Assembly: GCA_003864495.1 (NCBI GenBank)
Contig: ML133474.1
Span: 908,550-972,549, forward strand
Direction of reading: 5' to 3'
Origin: Nemopilema nomurai
Lineage: Eukaryota > Cnidaria > Scyphozoa > Rhizostomeae > Rhizostomatidae
Length of the DNA: 64,000 nucleotides
Below, in pieces: positions 11,817 through 26,100 of the stretch. Numbering within the stretch: the first letter of the stretch is position 1; every line of letters begins with the position of its first letter. The notes beneath the pieces were generated by a model. The model was not told where the DNA came from. It saw only the letters and a program-made list of their open reading frames with translations, and made no database searches. The position numbers and the translations under genes were made by a program.

Positions 11817-13392
11817 AACAACAGTTGGTTGTCAAAACATCTGGCAAATAATTAAATTGAACTCAGTTTTTGCTTTGTCACCTCGTCTGTCTGTCTGGGT
11901 TGTCTCCACGCCTACTCTTTGACTTCCATTGATACTCCGCAGAGGACATCTGCAAACAGTATTCAAGGGGGCTACAGGCCAGATGTCACAAACATATAAG
12001 CAATAAACGTGATCTAACTGGTAGTTTATAGATGGATTGTTTGATGGGAAACTTTGAGCTCTGTTAGGTGATGTTTGTTTGATACTCTTTATGAACCTAA
12101 ATATAATGCGGTTGGTATCACATTTTAGGCATTAGATTAGTACACAAGTTGTAATAAATACACATGCTGTTCGCTTTTAAACCTCAAATCGTATGATAAA
12201 ACGTAATTAAATTTCTTTATTTGGTGAGAATTCCTTTACAAAAATTGTAAATACTTCATAAACACCCAAAAAGTCTAGACCATGATCTAGGCCCTGCTCA
12301 TTACCCTTTGCCGTCAAACCAGAGGTTTCCACTGCCTTGATACCCTTAGAATTTTTACCGGACCTTTCATTACCCCCCTCCCACAACTATAGTCAACAAT
12401 TTTTTGGTTATTGGTTGGTGTTTCCGCCTATGTGCTTTGTACGTAGCTTTTGCCCATGATTTGCTGAAGCAAAAAGATTAATATCACCTTAAAGTAAGGC
12501 GTTAATTTGTGACAGTGCACTAAAATCCCAGGATTTTCTATAATGGCCATATGTCCATACAATGGCTAGATTCGCCCCTGCGTCAAACTAACAAATTCTT
12601 CGAATAGGGAGATTCAAACACATGTACACCACGAAACATGTTCAAATCTGATTAATTCTAAGAATCGAAATGTCATAAAACCCAAAAATGTTCTACCCAA
12701 CTCTGACTGTAGAAGAGAATTTTCCCTATTGATTTCCTTGTTGTTCATTTTCCGGGACAAATTAGATTGACTCATAGCACCATTTTGGACTTGTTTGTCA
12801 AAACAGATTACTTCAAGCTTTTGTTCCAAAATTTGTGCTTCCAAGTCATCAGGTGTATTAAAATTATGGCCCAGCACATCCCATACAATGAAACGAATAA
12901 AAAATCTTAAAAATTGAAATCCCTGTTAAGCGAATCTGTTTATTGATTCCTTGATTCGTTCATAATGCAAAAGCCGCGCACTCATGACTTGATTTCCATA
13001 CGATAATGCAGTAATGAAGCAAGAGACACGAGAAGAAAGCTCGTTCCAATATAGCACATATGCAAGTTGATTAAACAAACAACTATTGATGAACAATAAA
13101 CATAGAAGCTTAGCTATTTACAGAAAAACATCCAGAAAAGATGACAGAACGTTAATATTAGGCCAGAGTAAACAAACAGCAATGTTTCAAGTTTTTAAAT
13201 AAAGCATCGCTCAATGCAATAAAACATTTTGATCTGTTTGTAAAATTTGCTTCAATTTAGCTTGAATTTGAAGGGATTAATTACCCCTGGCAATGAATTG
13301 TTCTGTCATCAGTCAATAATATACAGTGTTACCAAGTATTACTTAAAAACGTTCAATGATTCGATACAACTTTTGCGTTAAAATGATTACAT
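11817..13392. other. Intergenic region between NDH-2 and HYDIN
   Basis: This holds the 5' flank of NDH-2 and the 3' flank of HYDIN. A minus-strand open stretch at about 12614-12905 (PDDLEAQILEQKLEVI...) has some protein-like character but no start, no convincing splice sites and no family I know. TTTATT at 12939-12944 could serve as the HYDIN polyadenylation signal, about 450 bases past its stop. Nothing else is supported. Confidence 0.4.
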
Positions 13393-16300
13393 TTACGGAG
13401 TCATGCCTTTGAGGTAGAACGTCCAACTCAGGTTGTTGTTGACGCCAGCACTCCGAACACATGAAACTACCAGCCTGCCCATTCTGATCGCCTTGGACTC
13501 CCCCTGGTTGCCCTCGAATCCGACAGAAATACTGTGCGTCTTCTTGCCTCGGATTGTCTCACCTGACTTTACGGTGAAGCTGGGGTTGTCCACCAAAAAG
13601 ACGAAGGATGTCGTCTGCGGGAAAACATTCTTGAAGGGAATAGATGTAGTGCCCCCGGCTTTAATAGTGTACGGTCCTTGCGGTTTGGGTGCTAAACAGT
13701 GTCCAACAAGGGGGAACACATATTCCCCGCCTGTATTGGATGTGATCGTTAAGAGCCCCTTCGAGTCGCCGATTTTCGTGGGCTCAAATGTCACATCGAC
13801 TCCGACCTCACTGCCTCCACTTGGAGCCGAGGCGGCTGTGACTGAACGGTCAACCAGGTATTCTGGGTTATCGACCTAAAACATGAGTTAGAGAAATTTC
13901 AACTGAATCCAACATTGACTGACAAGGGTCTTAAAGCGAAAGAATAAATTAACTTTGAAAGATAACATGTTTTAGAAGAGGAAGGCAACAGAAGGATGGC
14001 CACTTTCGAATACAAGAATACAGGTATCCAGCAGTGAATAGGAGGGCCTAGAACACAGAGATTTTATGACCAAGGACAAATTGCAAGCTCAATTATGTAG
14101 CCAGCAATTTTTGAAGAAATAAAACCATTTTAAATGGCTAACACTGCAGAGGCGATCATCCAAGTTTGCAACTGCAAGTTTCCATTGACAAGACCGTACC
14201 ATACCATGTGAAAACTATCAGAAAAATAGTAAAGGAACGAAAGACTTTCTAGAGTCTGCAGAAATCATCTCACATTAATTCACTGCGTTATAGAACAAAG
14301 TTGTGTTCAATGACTATGTTATGATACCGAATACCGTATATGATACCGTTAGAATAAACAAACACTAGCTTAAAAGACCGAGCTTTCTGATCCGGTATAT
14401 GAATGGATGTGAATTTAATATTGCATCGGTAAGTCTTACCCGGCAAGCGTACTCTACTTTGCTTTTCGCATAGTTGATAAACCTGCAGGTCTGGGTTTGG
14501 TTCATACCGAGATTGGTAATGAAATGCACGGATCTTTCCGGATTCGCTGGTGTTGCAGTCAGGTTCAAATCGTACAAGTAGACACCGAGCTCGGAACTTT
14601 GAAGTGAAAGCCGGGCTGTTGTTTCACCACTCTTCATGGGCAGATACTCAAAGGTGATTTGTTGCTGCAAGGAAGCCGTAAAAATTAGAGAAGAAATTTA
14701 AATCGGAGCGAAAGTTGGATTAAGATCTAACAATCATGAATTTTCAAGCCCTTGTTTTATACTGTGGTAGGCTTTGAAACGTGTAGCATTCCTAAAACAA
14801 TCCATGTTAGGTTTAAAATATTTGATTATGTCTATTCAGGTTTAAAAGTCTATTCTGCCCCCTTAAAACTTTAAAAGAAAACAGATGGTGCCAGAAAACA
14901 GATACTCCTAGGTGATGCCAGCGAAATTCGAAAATCGCCAAGGGAGATTATTCGAATTAGAAGCATAAGGTAATGCTGAATTAGATAATGAAATAGCAAA
15001 GTAGAAACTTAGAATTCGCTCTACGGCATGTTGTAAAGTAATAGCAAAGCAATGATGAAGTCCCCCGGGCTTTACTCCTACCTCTGACTGCGGAGGAACA
15101 GTTCTCTGCGGAGGAAGACTGATGTCTTGCAAACTGCAGTTTAGTTGAAAGGTGACTGGTGTCTGCAAAGGGTTGCTGACCGTCAGACTCTCAGAGACGC
15201 TCTGGCGGACCGGCGTGCTCAGGTTAATCACCGCCATTACGCCGGGCGATGTCGCCTTGAACTGGACGTAGTAAAACTGGTATTCTAAAGTCTGCTCGTT
15301 TTTGAATGTCACCTGCAAACGATTAAGGGTAGGTAAATGAAAGGAGGAAAAATAAAAATAATAAAATGCACAAATCCTCCTAGAACTTCGAATGGGAACG
15401 ATTCGTGAGTTTAATCTTGCCAAAATTCCGCAGAAATATTGTTCAAAGAAAGTTTACTTTCCAAAGCTTGCCGACATAAATGTATTCTGTTTAAGTTGAT
15501 TCATTCACATAATTGGACAAATGCTACGAGATGACATTTCAAATTGAGCAACAAATTTTGGCGGTAAAATTACACATGTTCTATAAACTGTCCATAATTA
15601 TTGGTTTCAGATCTTCGTGTACTGCTTGAAATTGCTATCTACGTTGAATGGAGGAAGTAATGTCTAAGAAACAAAGACTAATGCTAAATAGTTAGAAGAA
15701 GGCGAAGACGAAGGAGTTTGTGTTGAAACCTTGGCGCTGAACGTCCCCTCCTTGTGGGCGTAGAAGCTCAGTTTGTACTCTTTCTTCGACAAGCCAGGCA
15801 CATCTGCATACTCCAGTCCCTTGAGCGTTGTGGCGGGGTCCGGTTTCTCAGGTTTCAGCATCTCAATACTGACGCGGAATCTAAGACGAAACGAGTCCGC
15901 ATGATTACCACGGATTACCACGGTACAAGTGCCTTTGATTCAAATAAATAGTTGAATACTCTCTTTAAACATTATCTAGGCCTCTAAAGCAACAAATATT
16001 CTTTTCTTAACGACACCACAATCGCCACTTCAATCAGCACGCGAAATCATATTGAGACCACGCAAAACACAGTGACTTTTACGAGACATGGAACTTCTAG
16101 TTCCGAAGGCAGTGATAGCAACGCTACAGTAATGCTGGGCCTCAACATTAAAGATAAACGTAGAAAAGTACAACATTGTTAAATCAAAACAATAAATGCA
16201 GTGTCAATACAGACGAAGCATTTTCTAGCAAGCGATGCGTTGATACCTTTGCGGTTTCCTGAGCCAGTTGGACACTTGCAGCACCTCTGTGTACGGCATC

Positions 16301-19300
16301 TTGCAAGGGACGTCTCTCTGGATGTTGCTAATGGGTTTTGGAGCATCAGCCGAGCCAGTAAGGTTGTACAAAAGACCACTTCCATCAGGCAGTGCAAAGA
16401 ATATTGTGCCCTAGAACACGAGGCAGGTGAGATAGAAATTATGAACCTGCAAACTCTGGAGTCAACGGGACTTGACGGCTTCTTTATAAGATTTTCGTCG
16501 ATATTCAAACCAGTTTTTCCTCCCAAAACACAATAGAGTGTATTCGTTTCCAAACACAAGAAAGAAAATATTTCCATCTACCCCAGTCTGAAAGCCCAGT
16601 AGTTTTGCTTGTCTCAATTTGGTTAAACTTCAGTACGAGGTAATGTGGAACTTATAAACACTTTTAATACATAAACACTAATACTTTTAAATAGTATAAA
16701 TAGTAAGGGTTATAAGAAAGAGTACAGAATCCTTTCTTGCAACAGTTAAGAATTTCCCTTAACAATGAAAACCGCTTCCTTTCGTTTGATTAAAAACTTT
16801 TTTGCCTTAAATACAAAAAATTGCAGTCACGTGGCACTGAATTGAAGAGAATCCTTACCGTGTGCTTCTTGTTCTCCAATGTCATGGTCAATGGGCGATA
16901 AATTATCTCGAAATTCTTCCCTTGCTGGGGGTCGATGCTAATCGTGTCCGGTCCGGTCCAGTACTCACCGTCAATGACCGGCTTCAAAAGCCAAAGTTGG
17001 TTGGTCTTATTGTGAATCATCAGGTTCTTGACATCGCGGTTTCTCACGTGCGATTGGAAGTGAATCACCTTAAGGTAAACATTAGAATCACCTTAAGGCA
17101 AACAACAACACTGATGCTTATGTTTACTGAATCGCAAGGGTCTTTTTCGCCTATTCTCACTTCAGCGACCAAAGTGATTGAACTTACTTAACCCCAAGAA
17201 AGTCTGTGTCGACAGTACAAACGTTTGTCTTAGGTTGCTATGTTGTGCTCTCTTTATTTAAGAAAAATGATGTGAAACTATTCAGAATGCTTCAGAGCTG
17301 ATAAATAGAGTCACGGCTTTTCAATTTAAAATGAAAGTGGAGTAGACTTTGAATTAGGATGCCAGGCGGTGTTATTTCTGTCTAAAGATGGTACGCAAGG
17401 TGACAAATCGTGCCAAAAGTACCTCCTTCATCGGTAGTTGTGACACGCAGCTCCCAGTGAGGACCAACTTCAGTGGCCGGCCGCCCTCAATGGCACAGCG
17501 CAGACTCTGCAAAAGGAAACGACTTGTTCAGAGAGTTACGTAAACATTTCAGTAAACGACCAGTGTTGCAAGGGTATTTAGCAAGTTGATCTAGAAGCCT
17601 AACAAAAAATACGAACGAAAAGATCATCCAGAAGACCACGAAAGAAACCTATCCTAGATATGCTAGATATAACCCATCCAACAAGAATGATGATTATCTA
17701 AGTCACTTATTCGCTTGTCTTTAACGACTAGAACAGGATAGGAAGTGGTAAAACGTGGTAGAACATTTGCCTCTTCGGTGCATAATTCAATGTAGATGAC
17801 ACGAGTTGTCTTTGCAGAATCAACCCCGCACTTTATACGACATTTACCCATTGACTGCCTGATGATGCTCAACTGAATCAACTTACGTCATAGCGAATGT
17901 CTTGGTTTACAACCGCCGGTGTGAACGTGATGTCGAAGGTGACTTCCATGCCGGCGGCAATGTACCCTTTGACTGGCGTAATGGCGAAGTCCGGCTTGAA
18001 TTTCTCCGCATTCCAACAGAACGCCGCCCCAATGTCTCCATTGTTGTACATGATGAGCTTCCGCGAGCTGCTGCTTCCGATTGTGACGCTGCCAAAGGGA
18101 ATGGCATCACTGTCTAGCCTCACATCCAAGCCGTGACATGATCCGGTGACAACGAATAGAGGCTGGGATATTCCGGCGCATTCAAGAATGACCTAGAGTG
18201 AGGAATGTACAAGCAAACATGACGGTTTACGTCATCATTTACTAAGCTAGAGGCATATAGGGTTACCCAATAATAGCAAAGTGTATTGTACAACGGTTCG
18301 TCAATACAGGTGAAGGGTAAAGAGAGATGGATTATCCCATGATTGGCTTCATAAACACTGTAATAATTAATCACATCTCTTTATGGGGAGGGTCGAAGCT
18401 TCCCCAAACTGGCCACTTCTCAGAGGCCTTCAACTCAGCTAGCCATGCATCCAAAGATACAAGTAGGCATAATAAGCATGCAGTTAATGAAAGCATTCAA
18501 ATGTACTTACTTCCTCTGAGAACTGGGGTATCCTCCCTTTAGGAGTGAAACTTAGCGCAATGTCTGTTGTTTCGCTTGGGTCCAGGTGTATAACTGAAAG
18601 GGGTGCTATTGAAAGGATGTTTAATTGCTGGAGTTCAGGAGATGAAGGTGTTATGGCCACCGAGAAATCAATGGATGCCAAGCTGTTGTTGATGATCTTG
18701 ACTGCACGATTGGTCGTCTGCCCAATTCTTATTGCACCAAGGTTTACTTTCTTGTCCATTGGATTCGCGACTTCGACCTGCATGGGTTTTGGTAAGTGTA
18801 GTAGAATAAATTGCAGTAAGTTGACTTTTACTAGTAAAAGTGAATCAGTTACTTCGTTGGCCTAGCCACATCCTTTCTAAAACCAAATGGCTTGCAAAGC
18901 CAAGAGACAACGAAATAAAGGAATTGTAGCAGGAAAAAGCTTGTTAGACAGACGCAACAAACAAGGAAAAGCAATCTTGTTCCAAAAATTAGAATCTACG
19001 GGGAACGGATGTTCTTTAGTTAAGCAGATATGACTGTTTTCTTCACTAGGGGTTGTTTAATATATTTTCGACGATGAGGCGATCTACGATCTCCTGTGAT
19101 TTTGTCTCTCGATAAGGTTGATGCAAAACAGCATACCTTCATATCAGTTCCATGTCCACTGACGTCAACATGAAATGCAGAGAGACCATTGACCTCGAAT
19201 GATATCTTCGAGTTGTACCTCTTCATTTCTCGTGGATAGAAAAGAATTTCCGCTTCAAACTTTCCACCAGGCTGAATTATTCCTGGCTCTGAGACAACTT

Positions 19301-22300
19301 CGAAGAGGGCTGTGTCTTTGAACAGGCATTCGATCCTGCAAGGTGAACAAGAGCAGATGGTTATCAAAATATAGCGCCAAATAAAACGACTCAACCTGAA
19401 CCAAGTACTGCAGCATTAGATCTAGCTTATTCAACATGTATGATGGCAATGACAGCAACGCGGTGAGACATAGAGCACGAATAACCTACCCGACTTCTTT
19501 TATGTCTTTGTTCTCGATGATAAGAGTCTTTCTTGGGATTGGTAGACCTGGTCTGTGAATGAAGCAGGGTCCAAAGTCGTGAGTGGTAAAGGAGAAGTTG
19601 AGCGATGGAGTTGTTCCACAGCCGTCTATTTCCAATTGGTACTGCGGCCCGTTTGCAACCTGGGATTAGAGAATTTTAAACATTCAAGGGCTTGATTATA
19701 TTCAAAGCGCAAAGCAAAGCATGGTGTAAGATTATCTTCACCTGCAAATGTGATAAAGACTTTTGAAAAGCAGACATGCCCTGTTGCCATCGCAAACAGA
19801 CATTGGTGGTACAAGAGAATATTGAAGCGCTTTTAACTGATACTGCCGGGGTGCAGATAAGAAGAAGATCCTACCTTCAGAACCAATCGACAACCCTCGA
19901 GGACCATAGAGCAGGGTGGACAGAATGACAACTGACATCTCCTTCTTGAGTTGCTCTGCACGTTGCCACTGTCAGGCACAACAGAGACGGGGGGATTGTC
20001 TTTAGACCATGCATCCTTCAGTCCCTTGGGCTTCTTTGGCTGGGTCAGCTCCCAGTCAAAATCAATGTTGAACTTGCCAGAATTCTCAATGAATAACTGA
20101 CGAACAACTTTTTCATTCACCTCAACCTGAAGAAGCAAACGGTTATGAGTGTTTGACCTATCTTTACATGAGAACGAGAGTGGTTATTTGAATGCATAAC
20201 ATTCATTAAAATCTTAAATGCACTTGGATAAGAGAGACAAGAGAGACAAGTGGCATTGAAAGGTAAGCAGAGTTTCAAACAGTAGGTAAAATTCGATGGC
20301 ATTATTGGTACGAAAGCATGCAATATCGAAGAAATTTGTGTTTTCGTTGATGAATCACGTTTAAAGTCTTCCTATCGTTTGAATATCTAGTCTCCGTTGA
20401 CTCAACCTAAAAGTGCTTAATTAAACAAAAAACTGACAGCAGCCAAACGGATGACAACCAAATGAAGTAAAAAGAGTTTCATCTTCATCGCTGCATGAAA
20501 TGGGGACTTAAAGCCTCACCTCTTTAAGGTTTATCAGATTCACGCCGGATGAAAACAAGTTGACTCGTTTGCCTTGTGAATCTTCACAAATGAGCTTACA
20601 GTCGACATCAAAGCCATCAGCCTTAATGTTTACTGCAAGAGGGACAGTCTTTTTCTTTACTTTGCAGATTAGATTGAAGTTGACTTCTTGTGCTACTTCT
20701 GGAGTAAATTCGACAGTCACTGGCAGCCTAAATAGATCAGATTTAATGTTTTACTGCATTGAGTCTGTCTTGCGAATAACAGAAACATTTAATCTTTTAC
20801 TAGTACCTGTACTAGAAATAAACCAACCATTCTACAAATCACACTAAAGATATATTCTAGCCTCGAAACTCATAAATTCTCTGTTAAGATACAAAAGCTT
20901 CCAAGTTACCACAAGTTTGGTTGATTACCACATTATGGTAGTATTTATTGAAATCGCAAACTCTTATGAATAAATCAATAAACATGAAAACCACTTATAG
21001 ATTTGCATACACAAATATTCTATCAGTTCAATTTCTATAAAAACCGTTTGAGCAAAGAAACTTTCAGTGAGCAAATCTATGTAAACAGTATGCAACAAAA
21101 AAATAGTCAAGGTTCTAAAGAAAGAGCTCAGCAATATTTGAACGTGTTGTTCAGTTAAGAATAAAGGTAGATTATTTTGAAGTCTTCATAACTAAGAATG
21201 AGCTTCAGAAAAAGCAACGTAGGTACAGATCACTGTACAGGCCAAGCATTTGAAAAATTCGCTAGAGTTAAAAGCATCGTTCAATGAGAAAAATGCTTCT
21301 GACATAAAAATGTGGGCACAAAAACTGCTTTAAACACTGACTTTGATTTCGCCTGAATCGTGCCAGCCATAGGAGTGACTTTGAGGAAAGCAACCCGACC
21401 AGGTGCAAACAACGATTCTTTAACGAAACTGAACTGAAATGGCCTATCTTCATCGTTGATCATGTTGAAAGTGCGTACTCCCTTGTGACCTGAAAAAGTC
21501 AAAGACGCTATTGAGCAATTATCCTTACTGAAAAATATCCTTACTGGTTGAGCAATTAGGCTGAGCGAATTGATGCTAGCTTTAGTTAATGATCACTAAT
21601 CACTAATCACTGATCACCGACACTGATAAATGATTACTCATATCACTAATCTAAACTGCATATGTTGTTACATTTCAAGCTGCATGTATAGAGAAGATAT
21701 AAGAAAAGAAAAAAATCTCCAAAGAGGACCCCGAGAATTGATTTAGGAAAGCGAGGCACAATACCTATCAGAAGCTCCTTGAAATTCAGATGGGACTTAT
21801 CCAATGACACTGCTGGATCTGTGGCCAGTCCAACGAGCAAAAACGAGACAGACACATTCTGTTCGTGGATGTAGAATCTCCAGAAAGACTCCTCCAGCTC
21901 ATTAGAATCCGGCATGTATTCGAAAACCACTTCAAACTTCTTTCCAGCTTCGATTGCTCCCTTTGGTGTCAAGCAACTGAAGAGGGAATTGGATCCCTGT
22001 CTCCCGGGATCCGAAGAATCCTCATTGGTCCACGAAAATGTATACGTTGTGTTGGTTGGGTTCATGATGAAAAAACGCCTGAAGGTAGAAGAATACTTCG
22101 TCATGATTATCATTTCGAAGTCAGTATGAAGTCAACATGCATCAAACAAAATAAGTCAGGTTGAAGAAATGTTTATCACTGCATGTCTTTTGGTTGGGCG
22201 TAAAGCTGATTCTATAAATACACAGTATAGAGTTGTCAAAGTGAGTTCATACCTAACCGCTTTTGTCTTGATGCCGCAAGAAGCAAACTCGATCACCTTT

Positions 22301-23112
22301 GTGCCCGGGTCCAATGTGCAGCCGGGAGGCGACCCGCCCGGTCCCTTGAGCTCAGGGTTGCGCCTCGATGTGATGTAATTCGATTCCTCGATCTCAAAAT
22401 GACACCATGGTAACATACTACGGCCGTATAGCAACAGCACAGGGGGTAATGCGCCTTCCTCGAGGTTCGGTATGCTGCGATTAAAGATAGAGAATTATGG
22501 CATTTTCCCTTGTGTATGGAATTCTGATACAAGGTTTCTAGGTTCTGTCAACAAGTATTTGTCGGTAAAAGCAATTGAAATGTTTGTATTGCTCACTTTG
22601 CAAAGAGAGTGCCCCCATAGATCTTCGTATCAAGTGGTGAGAACCTCACAGTGAAAGTAGCCTCTTCCCGGGGCCCAACGCTTCCACTGGCTGGTTCGAT
22701 TGAAAACGGCAAGGTATCATTGCCCATTGGCTCCTCGAAAACACTGCCAGCCTCGTAGGCCAGGGCCATGGCCGTGGCTGGGCGGCCGTCGGCAGCAGAG
22801 GCCATCCTGCTAACGGGCCGGGCGTCAGTGTTACCGAGCAGAGGGGTACTCTGCTCCGAGCCTCCGCCCGCAACCCTTGATGTCGGTCGGGCGTCAGACT
22901 TAGAGGAGGGTGCTACCGACGGTTGCTTGGGAGACTTCGAGCTGTCCCGACTGCCCTTGGCGGACTTGACCGGCGCGGTCGTTGCGCTAGGCGGGGCCAC
23001 GTTTCGCTCCTCCGCTTGCGGCTGGGCGATCTCCGTCGGCTCTCTGGTCCAGCCAGATTCGAGGTCCCAGTTGTAGTCGAGTTGCACGTCACCAGTGTTC
23101 TTCAGCTTGAAG
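13393..23112 (-). other. HYDIN: HYDIN exons 65-81 (C-terminal Ig-like domain array)
   Basis: Exons in transcript order: 22597-23112, 22253-22474, 21765-22078, 21342-21489, 20520-20727, 19875-20126, 19490-19659, 19137-19335, 18511-18777, 17887-18192, 17423-17506, 16859-17068, 16247-16410, 15730-15880, 15082-15312, 14440-14664, 13393-13875. Exon 65, the largest at 516 bases, contains a GC-rich, Ser/Pro/Ala-rich insert of about 100 residues that is absent from the Ig-like pattern on either side. Exons 66-67 carry highly conserved HYDIN blocks. The last exon encodes 160 residues and ends SWTFYLKGMTP. No C-terminal domain of another type is seen. Confidence 0.87.
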
Positions 23113-26100
23113 CTAGTGACAAAGATCACAGGCGCATTAGCAGAATCTAATGGGCAGAGGGCTGGCGATTGAGCAAGTGAAAGCATTTGGTCAAGGGATT
23201 AATGCCAAGTTTTCCTTTGAATTTCTACCGTCCGACTCAAACTGGCGCGAACAGACATATGCTAGCCAATAAATAGTGAGTTAGTAAAAAATCTACGGTG
23301 TGCCAGGTAAAAAAGTAAAACCCTTCAAGGGAACGATTTGTATTTCAAAGCAGCAGGAGGCATGGGAGAAATGTGAAAAGAAAAGGTTAATCAAAGGCCG
23401 CTACCATGGTTGGCGGTAAGAAAAGTTTTGGGTCCTCTGAAGATTCTCTTACAAGCTAACCAAAATATAGAAGAAAATATGCCTCATTTTTGACTTAATA
23501 TGCCTTTCTTTGTTGGCTTAAACGATCTGTGCTAAAAATGGAGGGGGGAGGGGGGCATCCCATGCCCTTTCGGTTTCGCCAGCCCGGCCATATTCAAGAA
23601 TAAGCAATGGAAGCTTCGCGCAATCGCATTACCTGTAGAGCCGAGTTTGGAACATGAGTGTGTCCTTGAAGAATATCTTGCTGGTGTTCAGCTCATACTT
23701 GGCGAAGTCTGCTACCGCGTTGAAGACCAGCTGTATTTCGGACCCAGTTCCCGTAATCGACGTGTACGGCGGCTCGGGCTCCGTTTCGATGACCTTGTGT
23801 TTAGCGGGCCTTGGCGGCATCACAGCCTCCACCGCCGCCGCCGCCTTCACTTGCTTGTTCTCTTCGTTTTTGCTCCCCAACATCGGCCTTGACATCAACC
23901 CATTTCACGGTTTTCATCCGGTCGTCCCAGCCTCCAGCCTACGGGTACATTTTACAGAATTGATAAACATTCGTCAAATGCATTAATCCAATATTTTAAA
24001 ATATTCAATGAATGCAGCTCAGAAATAACCAAAGATTCACTACCTTGACGGCTTTTTTGGCCAGTTGCACTTTGATAATATTGCAGGCTATGACGTTTGC
24101 CTCCATTTTGATTGGTTCAGCTGTTTGAAAGGTGACTTTGACATCTTTTGCGCAATTCGGCAACAGATGGCCTATCTTCGGTGAAAAGGTCAGTTGCGGA
24201 GGAGGGTCCCATGTGAATCGTATGACGTCATTTTGGGAATGATTGGTCAGCGTGAAGGACTGATGGCTTGGAGTGTTGATGGAGCAATCTCCAAAGTTGA
24301 TGACATTGTTTCTTGGTACTGAATAAAGAGGAAAAACATGACTTTACTAAAGGCGGGAAGAATCTTACCTCATGGCAACTTCGAGTGAAAAGAATTCTCA
24401 TATGCAGTGCCACCCTCCTCTAGCTTGAAATTCCTTTCATTTTATTATTTAACTTGCGTTACATGTTTTCCGCATTACCTTTAACAATCATACTTTCTAC
24501 CTACCAACATAATCCTCATCTTCAATATCGGCCAATGCAACAGCCTCGTTTCCACCGTGGATGTTATCTATGGTGATCTCTTCCTCAAATCCCTCGCCTA
24601 GAAGCTGGATGGTTGTGTCTTCAAAGGGGTTGTCAACGACGGACAGTCGCATTTCTGCAGCTATCTTCTTAGTCTCGCTTGGCGTAAACTCAACAACGAA
24701 GTTGAAAGCGTCATCAACATTGAAATCCAGTGACGTCATTACGGGCTTGGCTGAAGTGCATTCTAGAACAGTCACCAGCTGGTCCTCGGCATTTTCAAAC
24801 TCTTCAGCGGAATCTTGTGACTAGCAGAAATTTGAAAGATAGAAATGGATTTCTATTCATGTTAATAGATGCAGATAAGTGCGACAAAAAAGTCTTCTGT
24901 GACATACTAAAAAATTACTCTCTTTTAAGAAAGGAAGGAACAAAAAATAAGTCTAAAAACCATTTGAAGAAATTAGGAAACTAAGTATCATTACATTCTG
25001 AGAGTTAAAGATACGTCTTTGTCATGTCCTGGCAAAATTGACACCTTGTTATAACGAAGATATCTTTTGCTAAAGCTAGGTAGACCAAATCCAAATTTGA
25101 GTTATATTCTAAAATCGATATAAGGTGAGTGGAAGAAAACTTCTTAAATACTCACAGTTTTGACTTTTTTCATGATGGTGTAACAGCACTCAGGGTCAAG
25201 CAAAGTTATGTTAACCTTGCACGGCAATGTTCCCTCGTTCTTCAAAATCATGGGCAGGATCTGACTTCGATTTGTCAGCAGTCGATTGAACAGCAAAAGA
25301 GGACTGCCCTTTTTGGTGACAGAAGTTGGCTTGATGACGGAGACCCTCGGGAGGTTGCCATCACCCTGGATGTCGAAAACCAAATTGCGACCCTTGGCAA
25401 TTGCAGTCGGCAGGCCATCCACGGCAGCTTCGAATAACGCTGAGTAGCTCTAAAGAAATTAAAAGCAGGTTATATTGAAGGCTGTTTAGACCAGGCCTAA
25501 TAAAAGAAAACTTAACGGTGGAAATCTGGTAAACAGCTATCAAGCTTCTGGTTTTCTAATAGCTATTATGCGTTTCTCGGGAAATCCTCGGGAGTAGAAT
25601 GGTAGAAAGATGAACCGTAAATACTAATCATAACTGATGTGCTGTAAAGATGACGTCACAATGAAGTTTAATAATACTGCTTAGTTGTGCATCTAGTTAT
25701 AGGCACACTGCAAGCATTGCTTTTGATATCTTTAGAAGGAACTTGCTATCACTCAGCGTACAGGACTGCAAACCACGGCATCAGGACTCACCTGCATAGA
25801 GGGCGGGTGGAAGGCGATGGTCACATAAGTGTAGCTATGTGGTTGAATGGCAGCTCTTTGGGGCTCAACGTCATAGACGTCAGTCCAGCGAGCAGCGGGC
25901 TTGTTCGAGATCGGCTTCACTGAGAACACCACGTCACACACGACCTGCAAAGGGACACCGATAGGTATCATATCAACAAGCCTCGATTCAATCTCACCTT
26001 GTCTCGTATGAGACATTTACAAAACCCTTTAAACAGTACTTTAACTTTACCAGCTATGTTTAGGGATAACTGAGTACGAAACGAGAATGGGTACTCTTTA

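Noticed and set aside
12614..12905. Minus-strand open stretch with protein-like composition
   Set aside because: No start codon context, no clear splice sites and no family resemblance that I can defend. It may be a relic or chance.
16179..16577. Long minus-strand open frame overlapping HYDIN exon 77
   Set aside because: The HYDIN-like reading (GTIFFALPDGSGLLYNLTG) is in another frame and fits the splice phases. The longer frame is a shadow.
22768..23150. Plus-strand open frames opposite HYDIN exon 65
   Set aside because: They are antisense shadows of a GC-rich coding insert and have no independent evidence.
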